Part shown: one piece after another, positions 43,518-56,100 of the stretch
Numbering within the stretch: position 1 is the stretch's first letter
Layout of the letters: every line of letters starts with the position of its first letter
DNA from: Sinotaia quadrata
Lineage: Eukaryota; Mollusca; Gastropoda; Architaenioglossa; Viviparidae
DNA length: 64,000 bases
NCBI GenBank assembly: GCA_028829895.1
Contig: CM054180.1
Location: 92,319,135-92,383,134 of the forward strand
Reading direction: 5' to 3'
Position numbers and translations under genes: made by a program
The notes under the pieces: model-generated
What the model was told of the DNA's origin: nothing
The model's input: the letters and a program-made list of their open reading frames with translations, nothing else
Databases searched by the model: none

Positions 43518-43804
43518 CGTGATATCTAGAATGTACTTAATACTTATGTACAACGAATATATTATCGGTAATATGAATCACTATTTAATCAATGAAAGAA
43601 TGAATGATAACTGAAATGAATAGTTCCTAAATATCATAATACTCCTAAAAATTGTATTCGACAAATGTTTAGTTTTGCCCACATATTTTTACTAGGAAAA
43701 TATAATCTCTTTTCCTTTTATACAGTAGTCGTATTGATGTTGTGAACGATATTGATCTAATCCCATCATTTTTTATTTTTTACTAAACATCTTTCAAATA
43801 CAAC

Positions 43805-43838
43805 TTTTTCCTGTGTGCGTGTGTGTGCGTTTGTGTGA

Positions 43839-43892
<54 letters not shown>
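43805..43892. repeat. (GT)n microsatellite
   Basis: Mostly uninterrupted GT from about 43840 to 43892. 43518-43804 and 43893-44090 hold nothing recognised. Confidence 0.95.
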
Positions 43893-43893
<1 letters not shown>

Positions 43894-44170
43894 GATGACA
43901 AGAAAATTTCAATATGAATAGTAATGTGTTCCATATCGAGATCTATTCACACTTCTCAACACTAGTGACACTTCTTCAAATATGTAGGCAGTCATTAACT
44001 GTTCGTATATATCAACATATTTCTCAGTTTAGTTCGTTCGTTGTTCACATTTTTTGGTAGGAATTCATATTCGCATTTATAGGTAGTAGTTCACTGTTCA
44101 TATTTCTCAACACATTTTCCAGTAGTAGTTCAATGTTCATTTTTCTAAGCAGTAATTCACTCATCACATT

Positions 44171-44889
44171 TCTTAGTAGTAGTTCATAGTTTGCTCATCT
44201 AAATAGTAGTTCATAGTTTGCTCATCTAAATAGTAGTTCATAGTTTGCTCATCTAAATAGTAGTTCATAGTTTGCTCATCTAAATAGTAGTTCATAGTTT
44301 GCTCATCTAAATAGTAGTTCATAGTTTGCTCATCTAAATAGTAGTTCATAGTTTGCTCATCTAAATAGTAGTTCATAGTTTGCTCATCTAAATAGTAGTT
44401 CATAGTTTGCTCATCTAAATAGTAGTTCATAGTTTGCTCATCTAAATAGTAGTTCATAGTTTGCTCATCTAAACAGTAGTTCATAGTTTGCTCATCTAAA
44501 TAGTAGTTCATAGTTTGCTCATCTAAATAGTAGTTCATAGTTTGCTCATCTAAATAGTAGTTCATAGTTTGCTCATCTAAATAGTAGTTCATAGTTTGCT
44601 CATCTAAATAGTAGTTCATAGTTTGCTCATCTAAATAGTAGTTCATAGTTTGCTCATCTAAATAGTAGTTCATAGTTTGCTCATCTAAATAGTAGTTCAT
44701 AGTTTGCTCATCTAAATAGTAGTTCATAGTTTGCTCATCTAAATAGTAGTTCATAGTTTGCTCATCTAAATAGTAGTTCATAGTTTGCTCATCTAAATAG
44801 TAGTTCATAGTTTGCTCGTCTAAATAGTAGTTCATAGTTTGCTCATCTAAATAGTAGTTCATAGTTTGCTCGTCTAAATAGTAGTTCAT
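44171..44889. repeat. 27-base satellite, about 26 copies, open on the minus strand
   Basis: The unit is TAGTAGTTCATAGTTTGCTC plus ATCTAAA. Only a few units differ (AAACAG near 44474, CTCGTC near 44817 and 44871). The minus strand is open throughout and spells MNYYLDEQT 26 times. Degenerate forerunners (AGTAGTTCA at about 44085-44170) show it grew from local sequence. No promoter or flanking coding sequence supports translation. Confidence 0.97.
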
Positions 44890-44928
44890 GGTTACACATA
44901 ACGACCATTTTGGAATTGCTTTATGCTG

Positions 44929-44953
44929 TAAAAAAAAAAAAAAAAAAAAAAAA
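44929..44953. repeat. Poly(A) run
   Basis: About 24-25 A. No SINE or LINE sequence was recognised beside it, although it could be a retroposition scar. Confidence 0.9.
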
Positions 44954-45900
44954 GTATTTGCCTAATTAAGAACCTGAATACTCCAGGACTATGGGCTTGT
45001 TGGTATAATAGAGTAACTGATTGTGCCAGGAAACTGTCATTTTGATCTAATCGATCCTGGTGTATCAGGACTCTGGAATGGTAGTGTAATAAAGTGTATA
45101 ATGCGTCACGACCGTGGATGGCTGGTGTAATTAAGTGTTCGAAGCGATAAGGCCAGTTTCTGAAGTCAAACAAAAAGACCACAATGAATCAGTGAACACT
45201 CCATAGAATTTGCGACACACATAAATCAAAGGGTCTCCTACTTACATTTCATTATCAAATTACAGATAATGTAATGGGCCTTTTATAATCCCAGTCTTAT
45301 CTATATGGCGTGGTCAGCTTATACACAACAATCACAATCGCAGTCCTCGTTTAACCGTTTGTCGATACAACCTAAGACATCTATATTCAAAAAGTTCGAG
45401 CCAGACGGAAATAAAATTGCCGATTAGATTTGTCATATCATTTCCGTCTGGACTGGGAACCTAAGCAGGACCTAGGCATACTATCATTAAGTCTATGAAC
45501 ATAATTAGTAATGCTATTAACACTTCTAACATACACAGTCGTCGACAATGGTGACGCAAAGCCTTCTTATATCACAGTAAGGACTTTCATTCTGAAATAT
45601 GTCTGGAGACTTTGCAAAACCAAATATTTGGGCAGACATCTCTTGACCAATGCTGCATAGCACACATGGCTTCGATCATCAATTTGCTAATGCGAGAGCG
45701 GAGGAAACCGTTTCATGATTGATTGTTGGTGAAGCCTTTTTCAGTGCGGGACTTCCAATAGCTATCTGCCCATTTTCTCCAAACGTTTTTTACTTTATAC
45801 GTGACATGAGAGGTCAATAAGTGGACACACACACTACAAATGTTTCTCAGTATTTGCGTGAGGAGTGACAGTGGACAATGGGAACGACATTCATTAAACT
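44954..45900. other. Unique stretch with a 12-base inverted repeat
   Basis: CCAGACGGAAAT at 45401-45412 is perfectly inverted as ATTTCCGTCTGG at 45440-45451 (27-base loop). No coding or repeat family was recognised. Confidence 0.45.
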
Positions 45901-46084
45901 AATTATCATTTGTCTAATAATGATTTTTATGACGGTCATCAGATATATTATCAATTTAATAATGACATGTGTCAGTCATCAGACACATTATCACTTGTCT
46001 AATAGTGACATGCATGTCAATCATAAGATACATTCTCAGTTTAATAATGACATATAAGTCCGTCATTAGACACGTTATTATTAA
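45901..46084. repeat. Degenerate minisatellite, about 45 bases, 4 copies
   Basis: Units contain TAATGACATGTGTCAGTCAT, CAGACACATTATCA and TTGTCTAATA. Confidence 0.75.
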
Positions 46085-46191
46085 TTATTAATAAGATAAA
46101 TAAATTAAGATTCTTATCACTTTTAATTAGTTATGTATGATTAATTAATTAAAACTATCATAACCATTAGCTAGATGGCGTTGGTATCACA
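46085..46191 (+). repeat. LTR fragment G of the second family (3' end)
   Basis: TAAATTAAGATTCTTATCAC, TTAATTAGTTAT and the terminus GATGGCGTTGGTATCACA match the last 100 bases of solo LTRs B and D. Confidence 0.8.
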
Positions 46192-46924
46192 CTAGTAATA
46201 GTCTTAAAGTTCATTTCTAACTGAGGAAACACGCCATTTTGTAAATTACTCGCAGACTTGTGGTGCACGATATTTGTTTCTCACTAAAACCCATTAAATT
46301 ATTCTTGTTGTTTCATTTTTCCTAGCGTTGATAAACTGTTTATTTATTATCTTTTAACCTAAAAATAGCCTACAAGTTTCGGTGGATAAAGAAGTAATGC
46401 TTAGTTAAGTTGTATTATGCTATCCCACTTCTTATTAACACTAACATTAACTCATTTTATTTTCTCTGTCGACTAGTCATAAAATGAATTGCATTACATT
46501 TTTTTATCAACCGGTCATAAATTTTAATGTACTTTGATTAATTTTAAATAGGTCATAGACATTCTTGCAATTTTAATTTTTTTTATCGTTTATTTATGAG
46601 AAGAACGTATGCACATGAAAATCTAGATTTGAACAAGAACTAACCAATGGCGTTTCACTATAAATTATGTTGACACTTTCGACAAATACTATGTTTGAAA
46701 TCAATATAATTACAGGAGGTCATTAAAAGTATTGAACAATTTTGTTATACAACAATGATTCTGAAATATATCTCTATCAAAGCTCTCTCTCTCTCTCCAT
46801 CCATCGCGTGTATCAAAGTGTCTGCAGTCTTACATTACACACGTATGTACCTGTGTCCAACGGTTTTCTTAACAAACGTATGTACCTGTGTCCAACGGTT
46901 TTCTTAACAAACGTATGTTACCGT
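46192..46924. other. Unique AT-rich stretch, nothing recognised
   Basis: Contains a roughly 39-base direct duplication around CGTATGTACCTGTGTCCAAC (46838-46915). Confidence 0.45.
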
Positions 46925-47255
46925 CTTGTTTTGTACATTTATTTAACTATCTTGTATTGTACATTTATTTACTGTCTTCTACATTTATTTAACTGTCTTA
47001 TATTGTACATTTATTTACTGTCTTGTACACTTATTTAACTGTCTTTTATTGTATATTTATTTAACTGTCTTTTATTGTATATTTATTTAACTGTCTTTTA
47101 TTGTATATTTATTTAACTGTCTTGTATTGTACATTTGTTTAAAATGTCTTGTACATTTATATACCTGTCTTGTACATTTATTTAACTGTCTTGTATTGTA
47201 CATTTATTTAACTGTCTTGTATTGTACATTTATTTAAATGTCTTAATGTAAACTT
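46925..47255. repeat. 26-base minisatellite, about 12 copies
   Basis: Units read TGTACATTTATTTAACTGTC plus TTGTAT, with some shorter copies. Confidence 0.9.
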
Positions 47256-47421
47256 TTAAACACATTATAGACATGTAACTGTCTTTCAATTAAAATTATG
47301 TTTTACATACTGAAGCAATTATTTTAAATTGTAGATAATGTTCTTTTGTGACAATCTCTAAATTCAATATTTTTTCCTAATCAGATTTAAATATATCTTA
47401 CATGAACTAATAATACGTGTT

Positions 47422-47423
<2 letters not shown>

Positions 47424-47493
<70 letters not shown>

Positions 47494-47533
47494 ACATGCA
47501 TTAATAATACGAGTTTGTATATATATATATATA
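47424..47533. repeat. (AT)n microsatellites within a 60-base duplication
   Basis: About 66 bases of AT, then ACCTTACATGCATTAATAAT and a second, shorter AT run (47517-47533). The same flank recurs a third time at 47534-47560. Confidence 0.9.
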
Positions 47534-47560
47534 CCTTACATGCATTAATAATACGAGTTT

Positions 47561-48399
47561 GTTTGTATAATATATTATATGCATCAATAAAACTTTGTAC
47601 ATTATATAACCTGCGCTAATAAGACTGTGTATGCCATTTTATTCCACTAACTACATGTATATAAGCTACAACCTGTGTATAAGGCACTTTGATTTTCATG
47701 GTGAGCTAACTTAACCATTTATAATGGAAGTGAGGGAAAGAGATTAGTCAGAAAGCTTTCATCCCCTTCATCCTTCCTTTCCATATGTTCGGAAGAGTGT
47801 GTCCTTGACCTTTCTTTTGGTGCATGACTTTTATGTGAAGCTGTTAATCATCTTTGTAAAAGATTTTCTCATTTTCTCATTTTTTGTTGGCCTTCGAGTT
47901 TTCTCCCAACATTTATGTCTATTTAATGGAAAGTTCTCTTTATAAGTGAGGCTGCGATTACATTTTAGGATGTAAATAGAAGAAGATTTTTGATCATTAA
48001 GCTGATTTTTGCTGAATATTTGAAGATAGAGAAAAACGTTTATTATTGTCATGTAAAATAATGTTACCCTATACATGAATTGTTACAGTTATTTGTTAAT
48101 TTTTTTCTCACCTTATTTACGTGATGTTAATATTTCAGTCTGAAACAATTTATTGCATATAGTTTGACGGATGACAGACACACATGTATGAAAGTAGAGT
48201 TATTTTGTAAATATTATTTCCATTTATTGCAGTGAGTAGTATTTACAGTTACAGAAAATCATGTAAAGTGGGACTGTATGTGCTTGACAGGATTGACATG
48301 AAAGTGTACTGAAACATTTCATGAACTAATAGATATTTGTACGCTTTTGTTTATTCACACTTATAGCTGCTAAGTCTAAGTGCTTGGCTTCTCTTGTAT
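47561..48399. other. Unique stretch, nothing recognised
   Basis: A short minus-strand frame (48076-47831) has no domain character. Confidence 0.4.
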
Positions 48400-48665
48400 T
48401 GGTTTAGCCCATGGCTACAGACCTATGCTGTTTTAGCTCAAGGCTACAGACCTATGATGCTTTGGCTTAAGGTTACATACCTGCGCTGTTTTCGCTTAAG
48501 GCTATAGACCTATGCTGTTTTGACTCAAGTCTGTAGACCCTTGCTGGTTTGGCTTACGGCTAAAAACCCTTTTTTAAGCTCAATGCTACGGAGCTATGTT
48601 CTTTTGGTTCAAGGTTACAGATCTGCGATGTTTTGGCTCAAGGTTGCAAGCCTGTGCTACTATAC
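48400..48665. repeat. Minisatellite, about 28-30 base unit, 9 copies
   Basis: Units contain GCTTAAGGCTACAGACCTAT and GCTGTTTTG. Confidence 0.85.
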
Positions 48666-48739
48666 TGGTATCCATTCCACATATCGTGCACTGAACTACC
48701 ATTTCCAGTCAGCAGATCTACTTGAAAGACATCCAGCTG

Positions 48740-49310
48740 CTCCAAAGCCTTAAGGAGAAAATTGCTTGTACAAATGCTCCACAAGCCTACTTTAATGAGA
48801 ATATTGCATACGAATTCTCCACAAAACTTCTTTAAGGAGAAAAATTGCGTGTACAAATGCTCCACAAAAATTCCTTAAGGACGTAATTGCATGTACAAAT
48901 GCTCCACAAGTCTTCTTCAAGACGAATATTCCATACACAGTTGCTCCACAAGCTTTTTTTAAAGACAATATTGCACGTATGAATGTTCCACAAGCATTCT
49001 TTAAGGCGAATATTGCTTGTGCAATTGCTCCACGAGCCTTCTTCAAGAGGAATATTTCATGTACAACTGCCCCACAAACAGTCTTCAAAGAGAATATTGC
49101 ATGTACAACTGCCCCACAAACAGTCTTCAAAGAGAATATTGCATGTACAACTGCCCCACAAACCGTCTTCAAAGAGAATATTGCATGTACCATTGCTCTA
49201 CAATGTGGGATATTTCATGTACATCTGCTCCACAACCCTTGTTCAAAGGAAATTGCAAGTACAACTACACCACAAGCTTTCTTCAAAGGGGAATATTGCG
49301 AATATTGCAA
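48740..49310. repeat. Minisatellite, about 42-base unit, 13 copies
   Basis: Units contain GTACAAATGCTCCACAAGCC and TTCTTTAAGGAGAATATTGC. Three copies at 49063-49185 (GTACAACTGCCCCACAAAC, CAGTCTTCAAAGAGAATATT) are recent. All three plus frames and one minus frame are open through part of it, a repeat effect. Confidence 0.9.
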
Positions 49311-49459
49311 TTAATTGCAATAAACATGTGAAGAGCGCAGATTCTCAATGAATGTGCTCTTGCCACTAACTGCTCAGAAAAAGAGCTACTAACTACTAAC
49401 TACTAGCTACTAGCTACCCTATATGACTGAAACATCAAATAAGCATTATTTACAATGTA

Positions 49460-50055
49460 CACATGTGTTGTGTTAACTATAACGTCACCAATAGTTGACA
49501 GAGACAGTTGTGCATATCTGTTGTGTTAAATATAAAGTCACCTATAGTTGACAGAGACAGAGTGCATATCTGTTGTGTTAAATATAAAGTCACCTATAGT
49601 TGACAGAGACAGAGTGCATATCTGTTGTGTTAAATATAAAGTCACCTATAGTTGACAGAGACAGAGTGCATATCTGTTGTGTTAAATATAAAGTCACCTA
49701 TAGTTGACAGAGACAGAGTGCATATCTGTTGTGTTAAATATAAAGTCACCTATAGTTGACAGAGACAGAGTGCATATCTGTTGTGTTAAATATAAAGTCA
49801 CCTATAGTTGACAGAAACACTGTAATGTCTATTGCGTTAACTGCACACATTTTCTTTGTTGTTTTTGTCAGTGTGCATGTCTGTTGTGTTAATTGTAACG
49901 TTACCTATAGATGATAGAGACAATGTGCATGTCAGTTGTGTTAATTGTAATGTTACCTATAGTTGACAGAGACAATGTGCATGTTTGTTGTGTTAATTGT
50001 CAAGTTACCTATAGTTGACAGAGACAATGTGCATATCTATTGTGTTAACTGTACA
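49460..50055. repeat. 52-base minisatellite, about 11 copies
   Basis: Units contain GTTGACAGAGACAGAGTGCA, TATCTGTTGTGTTAAATATA and AAGTCACCTATA. Copies near 49530-49800 are almost identical, while those after 49850 have drifted. Confidence 0.92.
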
Positions 50056-50112
50056 CATTTTCTTTGTATTTCTGATATTGTATAACGCCATGGGAAAGTT
50101 CGATCCACACTT

Positions 50113-50511
50113 CTCTTACTCATTAACGGCAGAACTTTGTTCATCATATTGATGTTCATTGTATTTACTCTCTTACTCATTAACGGCAGAACTTTGTTCA
50201 TCATATTGATGTTCATTGTATTTACTCTCTTACTCATTAACGGCAGAACTTTGTTCATCATATTGATGTTCATTGTATTTACTCTCTTACTCATTAACGG
50301 CAGAACTTTGTTCATCATATTGATGTTCATTGTATTTACTCTCTTACTCATTAACGGCAGAACTTTGTTCATCATATTGATGTTCATTGTATTTACTCTC
50401 TTACTCATTAACGGCAGAACTTTGTTCATCATATTGATGTTCATTGTATTTACTCTCTTACTCATTAACGGCAGAACTTTGTTCATCATATTGATGTTCA
50501 TTGTATTTACT
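50113..50511. repeat. 57-base tandem repeat, exactly 7 copies
   Basis: Units contain CTCTTACTCATTAACGGCAG, AACTTTGTTCATCATATTGA and TGTTCATTGTATTTACT. All copies look identical. 57 is divisible by three, so both strands remain open. Confidence 0.97.
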
Positions 50512-50523
50512 CCCTGTCTAGAT

Positions 50524-50587
50524 GTGAATGAGTGTGTGTGTATATGTGCGTGTGTGTGTATGTCTGTGTGTTTGTGTGTGTGTGTGC

Positions 50588-50626
<39 letters not shown>

Positions 50627-50640
50627 CGCGCGTGTGTCTG
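50524..50640. repeat. (GT)n-rich microsatellite
   Basis: GTGTGTGT with ATGT, CTGT and GCGC interruptions, abutting the 57-base array. Confidence 0.92.
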
Positions 50641-51057
50641 CCGGATTCAAATAATCATTCCAAGAGCATCCTCAGCTTCAGCACACAAGACTCACTCATA
50701 CTTGCACTACTATTCAATATATAAACAATTAAATTAAAAAATGAATTAAAGTGATATGATGTCGAATCACGTTATTTCTTTATTTAGCTTTTTAGGTTTT
50801 GTCAGTTTATGAAGACATTTCTTTTATTTTTAATTTTATTTTACTTTCAGTGTAATCTTCACGACATTGATTTTTCCTCCAATCGAATCGCATGCTGCTG
50901 GGATACCGATGAAGCACATTTAACGAGAACATTTAACGGTTCAATACACTGCCTGCCAATTGCGCACCCTGATACACAATAAAGCGAATTTACTATTGTT
51001 TATTTTTAGTTGCAGCTGTTGCACTAAGAAAAGTAGCGAAAGAAGCTGTACTTATAG
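50641..51057. other. Unique stretch, nothing recognised
   Basis: No coding, RNA or mobile-element signal was seen. Confidence 0.4.
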
Positions 51058-51600
51058 TTTGCACTTGGTATAGAAGGCTAATCGTGTGACACTTGGTACA
51101 GAAGGCTAATCGTGTGACACTTGCTATAGAAGGCTAATCGTGTGACACTTGGTACAGAAGGCTAATCGTGTGACACTTGCTATAGAAGGCTTGTCGTGTG
51201 ACACTTGCTATAGAAGGCTAATCGTGTGACACTTGGTACAGAAGGCTAATCGTGTGACACTTGCTATAGAAGGCTTGTCGTGTGACACTTGCTATAGAAG
51301 GCTAATCGTGTGACACTTGCTATAGAAGGCTTGTCGTGTAACACTTGCTATAGAAGGCTAATCGTGTGACACTTGCTATAGAAGGCCTGTCGTGTGACAC
51401 TTGCTATAGAAGGCTAATCGTGTGACACTTGCTATAGAAGGCTAATCGTGTGACACTTGCTATAGAAGGCTTGTCGTGTGACACTTGCTATAGAAGGCTT
51501 GTCGTGTGACACTTGCTATAGATGACTTGTCGTGTGACACTTGCTATAGAAGGCTTGTCGTGTGACACTTGCTATAGAAGGCTTGTCGTGCGACACTGGT
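51058..51600. repeat. 28-base satellite, about 19 copies
   Basis: Units read CACTTGCTATAGAAGGCTAA plus TCGTGTGA. Variants GGTACAG and GCTTGTCG alternate in a patterned way, indicating duplication of multi-unit blocks. Confidence 0.95.
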
Positions 51601-52385
51601 GGGAATAGGATGAGGGACGTAGAACGGCGGACTGATCAAGTCGTGAATGTTCATATACGCATGCCAAGAAGTCTGCAAAGGCACTTACAATTCTATAAAT
51701 ACCGCATTTTTGGGAGCTTTAAAAATATTCCGAAGAAAACTTGCATATTTTTTTTCATTACCAAAACAATGTTTACTGTTTACGTAGATAAGCGCCATGT
51801 TTAAACGTTTGCGCGCTAAATGCGTTTCTCTAACTAAAGAGTGGCCATTAGGGGGCTCATGACGACTAAATCGTTTCCCACCCCGGAAGTCTTACATTAA
51901 GAAGCAAGTGGGGATAATCGATTACAGCAGTGAAGAATTTGCTATTATGCATTTGTTTATCATAAACTGTCCTCTCCTATTTTTAGTCCACTAATTAAAA
52001 TTATGCATTTGTTTATCATAAACTTTCCTCTCCTATTTTTAGTCCACTAATTAAAAGAAAATGAAACGGCCGTCTTGCATTATATATTTTCTGACTGTGA
52101 CTTATCTATTGCTTGAACTTCCGTTCTGTATATTTATAGCTTTGACTTATGTTTTGCTTGATATTCTACTTTGATTATGTCCTGTTGCTTTAACTTTTTC
52201 TTTGGATGGTATTTCATTATGCATATTTATAGCTGTGACTTATCTATTACTTTATATTCCGATGTTCTGTCGCAAAATTTTCCTTGGCATGATTTGTGTT
52301 CTGCATGTTGACTCATGCATTGGATGATATTCAGTTCTCAATATTTTATAATACGTTGACTCATGCTTAATGCTCTGAATGATAT
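51601..52385. other. Unique stretch with a roughly 55-base duplication
   Basis: TTATGCATTTGTTTATCATA with TCCTCTCCTATTTTTAGTCC occurs twice (51945-52055). Degenerate copies of TTTATAGCTTTGACTTAT-type sequence follow to about 52260. Confidence 0.5.
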
Positions 52386-52387
52386 TT

Positions 52388-52590
52388 CTCTTGGATTGCC
52401 GTACTCTTGGATTGTCGTACTCTTGGATTGCCGTACTCTTGGATTGCCGTACTCTTGGATTGTCGTACTCTTGGATTGCCGTACTCTTGGATTGCCGTAC
52501 TCTTGGATTGCCGTACTCTTGGATTGCCGTACTCTTGGATTGTCGTACTCTTGGATTGCCGTACTCTTGGATTGTCGTACTCTTGGAATA
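52388..52590. repeat. 16-base minisatellite, about 12-13 copies
   Basis: Units read GTACTCTTGGATTGCC or its ATTGTC variant. Because 16 is not a multiple of three, all frames are used in turn and stay open in several, giving misleading frames on both strands. Confidence 0.95.
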
Positions 52591-52865
52591 TTTCCTGTTC
52601 CGTAATATGTTTCGAATGACTTGGCATTTCATTAGCTTTGCTTGGAATGATGCCCAAATTGCTCTTGCTCTCAGATAATGTTAATTGAAGATAAAGTTAA
52701 AAAAAATACTAACAACACTTTACTATAGATAGTTAATTTTCATTTTACAGTTTAACCGAAAGTGGCACTTTTTCACTCCTGGCCTAAATATATATATAAA
52801 TGTGTCATAATTAAGTATATGTCCTGATATTAAGAATGTTTTCCTGATTTTGTTCGTATTCTGCC

Positions 52866-53278
52866 TATTTGTCTAAGTTGACTAAGACACATTGTATCTC
52901 GACCAGAGTAAGTTGACCAGGACACGTTGTATCTCGACATGTGTAAGTTGACCAGGACACGTTTTATCTCGACATGTGTAAGATGACCAGGACACACGAG
53001 AGTGCAAGATGTGTAAGGGAGGACGAATGTACTTGATGCAATTTGACTACGTCACGTCAAAACTATTGGATTTTAATTGAAGCTATGCTTGAAGAGAACA
53101 CCAACTTGTATGAGTATAAATACTGGAAAGCGTGTCATAAGCAGGCATTTGTTGAATAGTCTGTCATAGTCGGGCGTTTTCTGGATAGCGAATAATAAGC
53201 GGGCTTTTGTTCGATTACCGTGTTGGATTGTGTCATAAGGAGGCGTTTGCTGGATAACGCTTCCTTCCTAAGCGGGCA
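52866..53278. repeat. Two decayed minisatellites
   Basis: About 35-base units with GTTGACCAGGACACGTTGTA and TCTCGACATGTGTAA (52866-52990), then loose units with TCATAAG-GGGC and TTTGTTGGATA (53128-53278). Confidence 0.7.
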
Positions 53279-53437
53279 CCCTATACATCATGGCGATTGA
53301 CGAAGTTGTTCGATCAGGGATGTATCATATCGGTCGTTACGTTTCCACGCTAACAAAACTTTATATATGTTGTATTTATTTTTCATGCGCAGTGCATATT
53401 TTACTCCGCATTAATTCCGCATCTTTTCATTGTTTTT

Positions 53438-53458
53438 ATCTGTCTGTATGTCTGTCTG

Positions 53459-53555
<97 letters not shown>
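53438..53555. repeat. (TATC)n microsatellite with TCTG leader
   Basis: Roughly 95 bases of perfect TATC after a short TCTG run. Confidence 0.97.
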
Positions 53556-53915
53556 TGCAATGTTTGTGATATTACCCGTCAATGCATTCAGATTTTCACA
53601 TTCACACTGACACTACAGTTACCACACAGTAAAAATCTCATAATAACATGAAATTTCCAAATATGTTTACTATCAATCTACCACCACCACTAGTAAATAA
53701 TAAATAAATACAAAAAACTTATTTAATCGATTTTACAGTGTCTACAATCATCCAAACTATTTAGAACATCCACAATTCCGATCTATCTTGTACCATTCTC
53801 GATAATAAAGCATATAACAAAAGCGCCAGAGAAATTATCACTCTTGGAGTAGACAGTGATCATGTTGTTATGCTCCCCTCAGAGCAGTTGCTGGCAAAGA
53901 TGTATCCCTAGTCCT
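53556..53915. other. Unique stretch, nothing recognised
   Basis: AT-rich with no recognisable feature. Confidence 0.4.
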
Positions 53916-54255
53916 CATATTAAAGATATATCCACAGTCATCATAGTAAAGATGTATCCCCAGTCACCATAGTAAAGATATATCCCCAATCACCATAGTA
54001 AAGATATATCCCCAGTCACCATAGTAAAGATATATCCCCAGTCACCTTAGTAAAGATATATCCCCAGTCACCTTAGTAAAGATATATCCCCAGTCACCTT
54101 AGTAAAGATATATCCCCAATCACCATAGTAAAGATATATCCCCAGTCACCATAGTAAAGATATATCCCCAATCACCTTAGTAAAGATATATCCCCAGTCA
54201 CCATAGTAAAGATGTATAGTCAGCTAGCATAGTAGAGATGTATCATCAGTCATTT
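53916..54255. repeat. 26-base minisatellite, about 12 copies
   Basis: Units read AGTAAAGATATATCCCCAGT plus CACCAT (or CACCTT). Confidence 0.93.
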
Positions 54256-54536
54256 TAGCAAAGATGCTTCGCAGCCACAATATGCCCCGCCACCACCACA
54301 ACACACGTACATCTTGTCACCAGGCAAGCATGGGGCGATGAATCTCTCCATCCTATTTCGAGCAATGAAGTCTTCGGTAATTCAAATACTTCAAAAGGGA
54401 GAGAAACTTCTCTGTCATTTAAATGCAGCTGGTAAATCGTAGCTGTCTGGTCGTTTTGAGTCTTTGATATTTATATGTGGCATTTCTCTATTTTTAATAT
54501 TTTCATTTGGATAGTAAGGCATTTTAAAGATTTACA

Positions 54537-54568
<32 letters not shown>

Positions 54569-55640
54569 CGCACCCCTCCCCACACACACACTCACTCACA
54601 CACACATACAATTAATATTACTTGAATATTTTATAGATCGCTTAGGACGACTAACAAAAAGACAGCGATAATTTTAAGAACATTTTAAAAACAATTGTCG
54701 AAGAGTTTAAATAAATATTTCTGTGGATTGTGTTTAAAAAATATTCTCGTTTAAAGAATCTCCAAGAAAAAATAATAATACATGAATAAAGACCTGAAAA
54801 GAAAATATAGAGAAGAAGTGAAACGGAACATTGTAAGTAAAAACACATAAGACGAAATCGAAGCAGAAGACAGAAGTGGAAAAATGAAAATAAGAGCATT
54901 TTGGAAGAACATGAACAGAAAAGATAAAAAAAACTCTGATAAGGATAATAACAGCAACACGACAAGCAATAATGATGTCAATTAAGGACAATGAATACGC
55001 CGAGCTACTAACGCCCTCCAGTTTTTAAAATAAATTATTTTTCATCAAATTTACAGTTTTATCTTAGAGTGCAAATATGTATGTATCCTGAAGGCAAATT
55101 GAAGAATGAAAATGTGCATGTACCTGTGTATATGTGTGCGTGTGAGAGTGCACGTTTAAGTATGTGATTAAGAGGTTTTGTGTAAATACTTTACATTTTC
55201 TTTACTTCACTTTCATGAAAATTCGAGTAAAAAAGGCGAAGATTATTGATCAAGTACATTTATAATTTGTTTTTATTTTTAACAAAAATCTTTTTGAAAC
55301 TTCCTTGCAGCTTTTGACAAAACTTAGGACAAATTAAATAATCTATGCTTCCTCAGTAGATAAATCAAATCAGCTAAGGTTCTGGATCACTCTGTTCCTC
55401 CCTCCATAATCCCACAACAGATTCCTCCACTCAACTGCCAACCCCCGACTCCGAAAAATCTAGATCAGAAAAGAAAGAGAAAAGAGTAAGGAAAGAAAAA
55501 GGTAGAGGGTCATGGAAAGCTATATTAGAAAAAAAAGAAATTGTTGACATTTTATTATTTTCTGTGCTCATACCTCCTTTTGAATTGTAAAGATGGACGC
55601 GAATAAAGCTGCTCAGTTAGCATAGTGTAGTGCAGCAAAT
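54256..55640. other. Unique AT-rich stretch with a CA/CG microsatellite
   Basis: (CACG)n/(CA)n at about 54535-54610. Overlapping minus-strand frames at 54991-54651 are low-complexity Phe/Ser/Leu sequence complementary to an A-rich run, not genes. Nothing else was recognised. Confidence 0.45.
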
Positions 55641-55785
55641 TAAGAGACGTGTAAAGTAGACACTATATTACTAGCTATAGTGGCAGTGAGTTAAGAGAAG
55701 TATGAAATAGATTTTATATTACTAGCTATAGTAGCAGTGAGTTAAGAGAAGTATGAAATAGATCTTAGACTACCAGTCAGTGCAA
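55641..55785. repeat. 51-base minisatellite, 3 copies
   Basis: Units contain ACTAGCTATAGTAGCAGTGA and GTTAAGAGAAGTATGAAATA. Confidence 0.85.
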
Positions 55786-56100
55786 TGCACTAAGACCAAA
55801 CGAGCGAACACACTGTCAAACAGAAGCGGATTCACACAGCTTCCCATGCATAGTGGTTTTAGCACACTGAACAAAATGTGGTAGAGAGAGTGAAATCATG
55901 CTTTCCATTCATGACGAGGTTGAAGAATGGTGTATATAATATTAATTGTAAGATTTGACGTCTTCACACATCGTTTCCTCGGCAGTGATTGATTAAGTTA
56001 TTCACTTGTCACACTAACAGGGTCAACAACATCTGTTTAAAAGGAAAGAATAGGAATTTTAAGTGATGTAAACAATCACAACGCAGAGAGATACAGCGGC

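Noticed and set aside
44171..44889. A 238-residue repetitive protein on the minus strand
   Set aside because: The frame is produced by a 27-base unit without stops; there is no flanking coding sequence, promoter or composition beyond the repeat.
44929..44953. SINE or processed pseudogene tail
   Set aside because: No tRNA-like promoter, gene-derived sequence or target duplication was seen next to the poly(A).
50113..50724. Long frames on both strands (154 and 195 codons)
   Set aside because: Seven identical 57-base units keep any stop-free frame open on either strand; the plus frame then runs through a GT microsatellite.
52388..52590. Five overlapping ORFs
   Set aside because: A 16-base repeat without stops cycles through all frames; none is a gene.
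54651..54991. Membrane protein on the minus strand
   Set aside because: Three overlapping Phe/Ser/Leu-rich frames are opposite an A-rich run; low complexity, no start context or homology.
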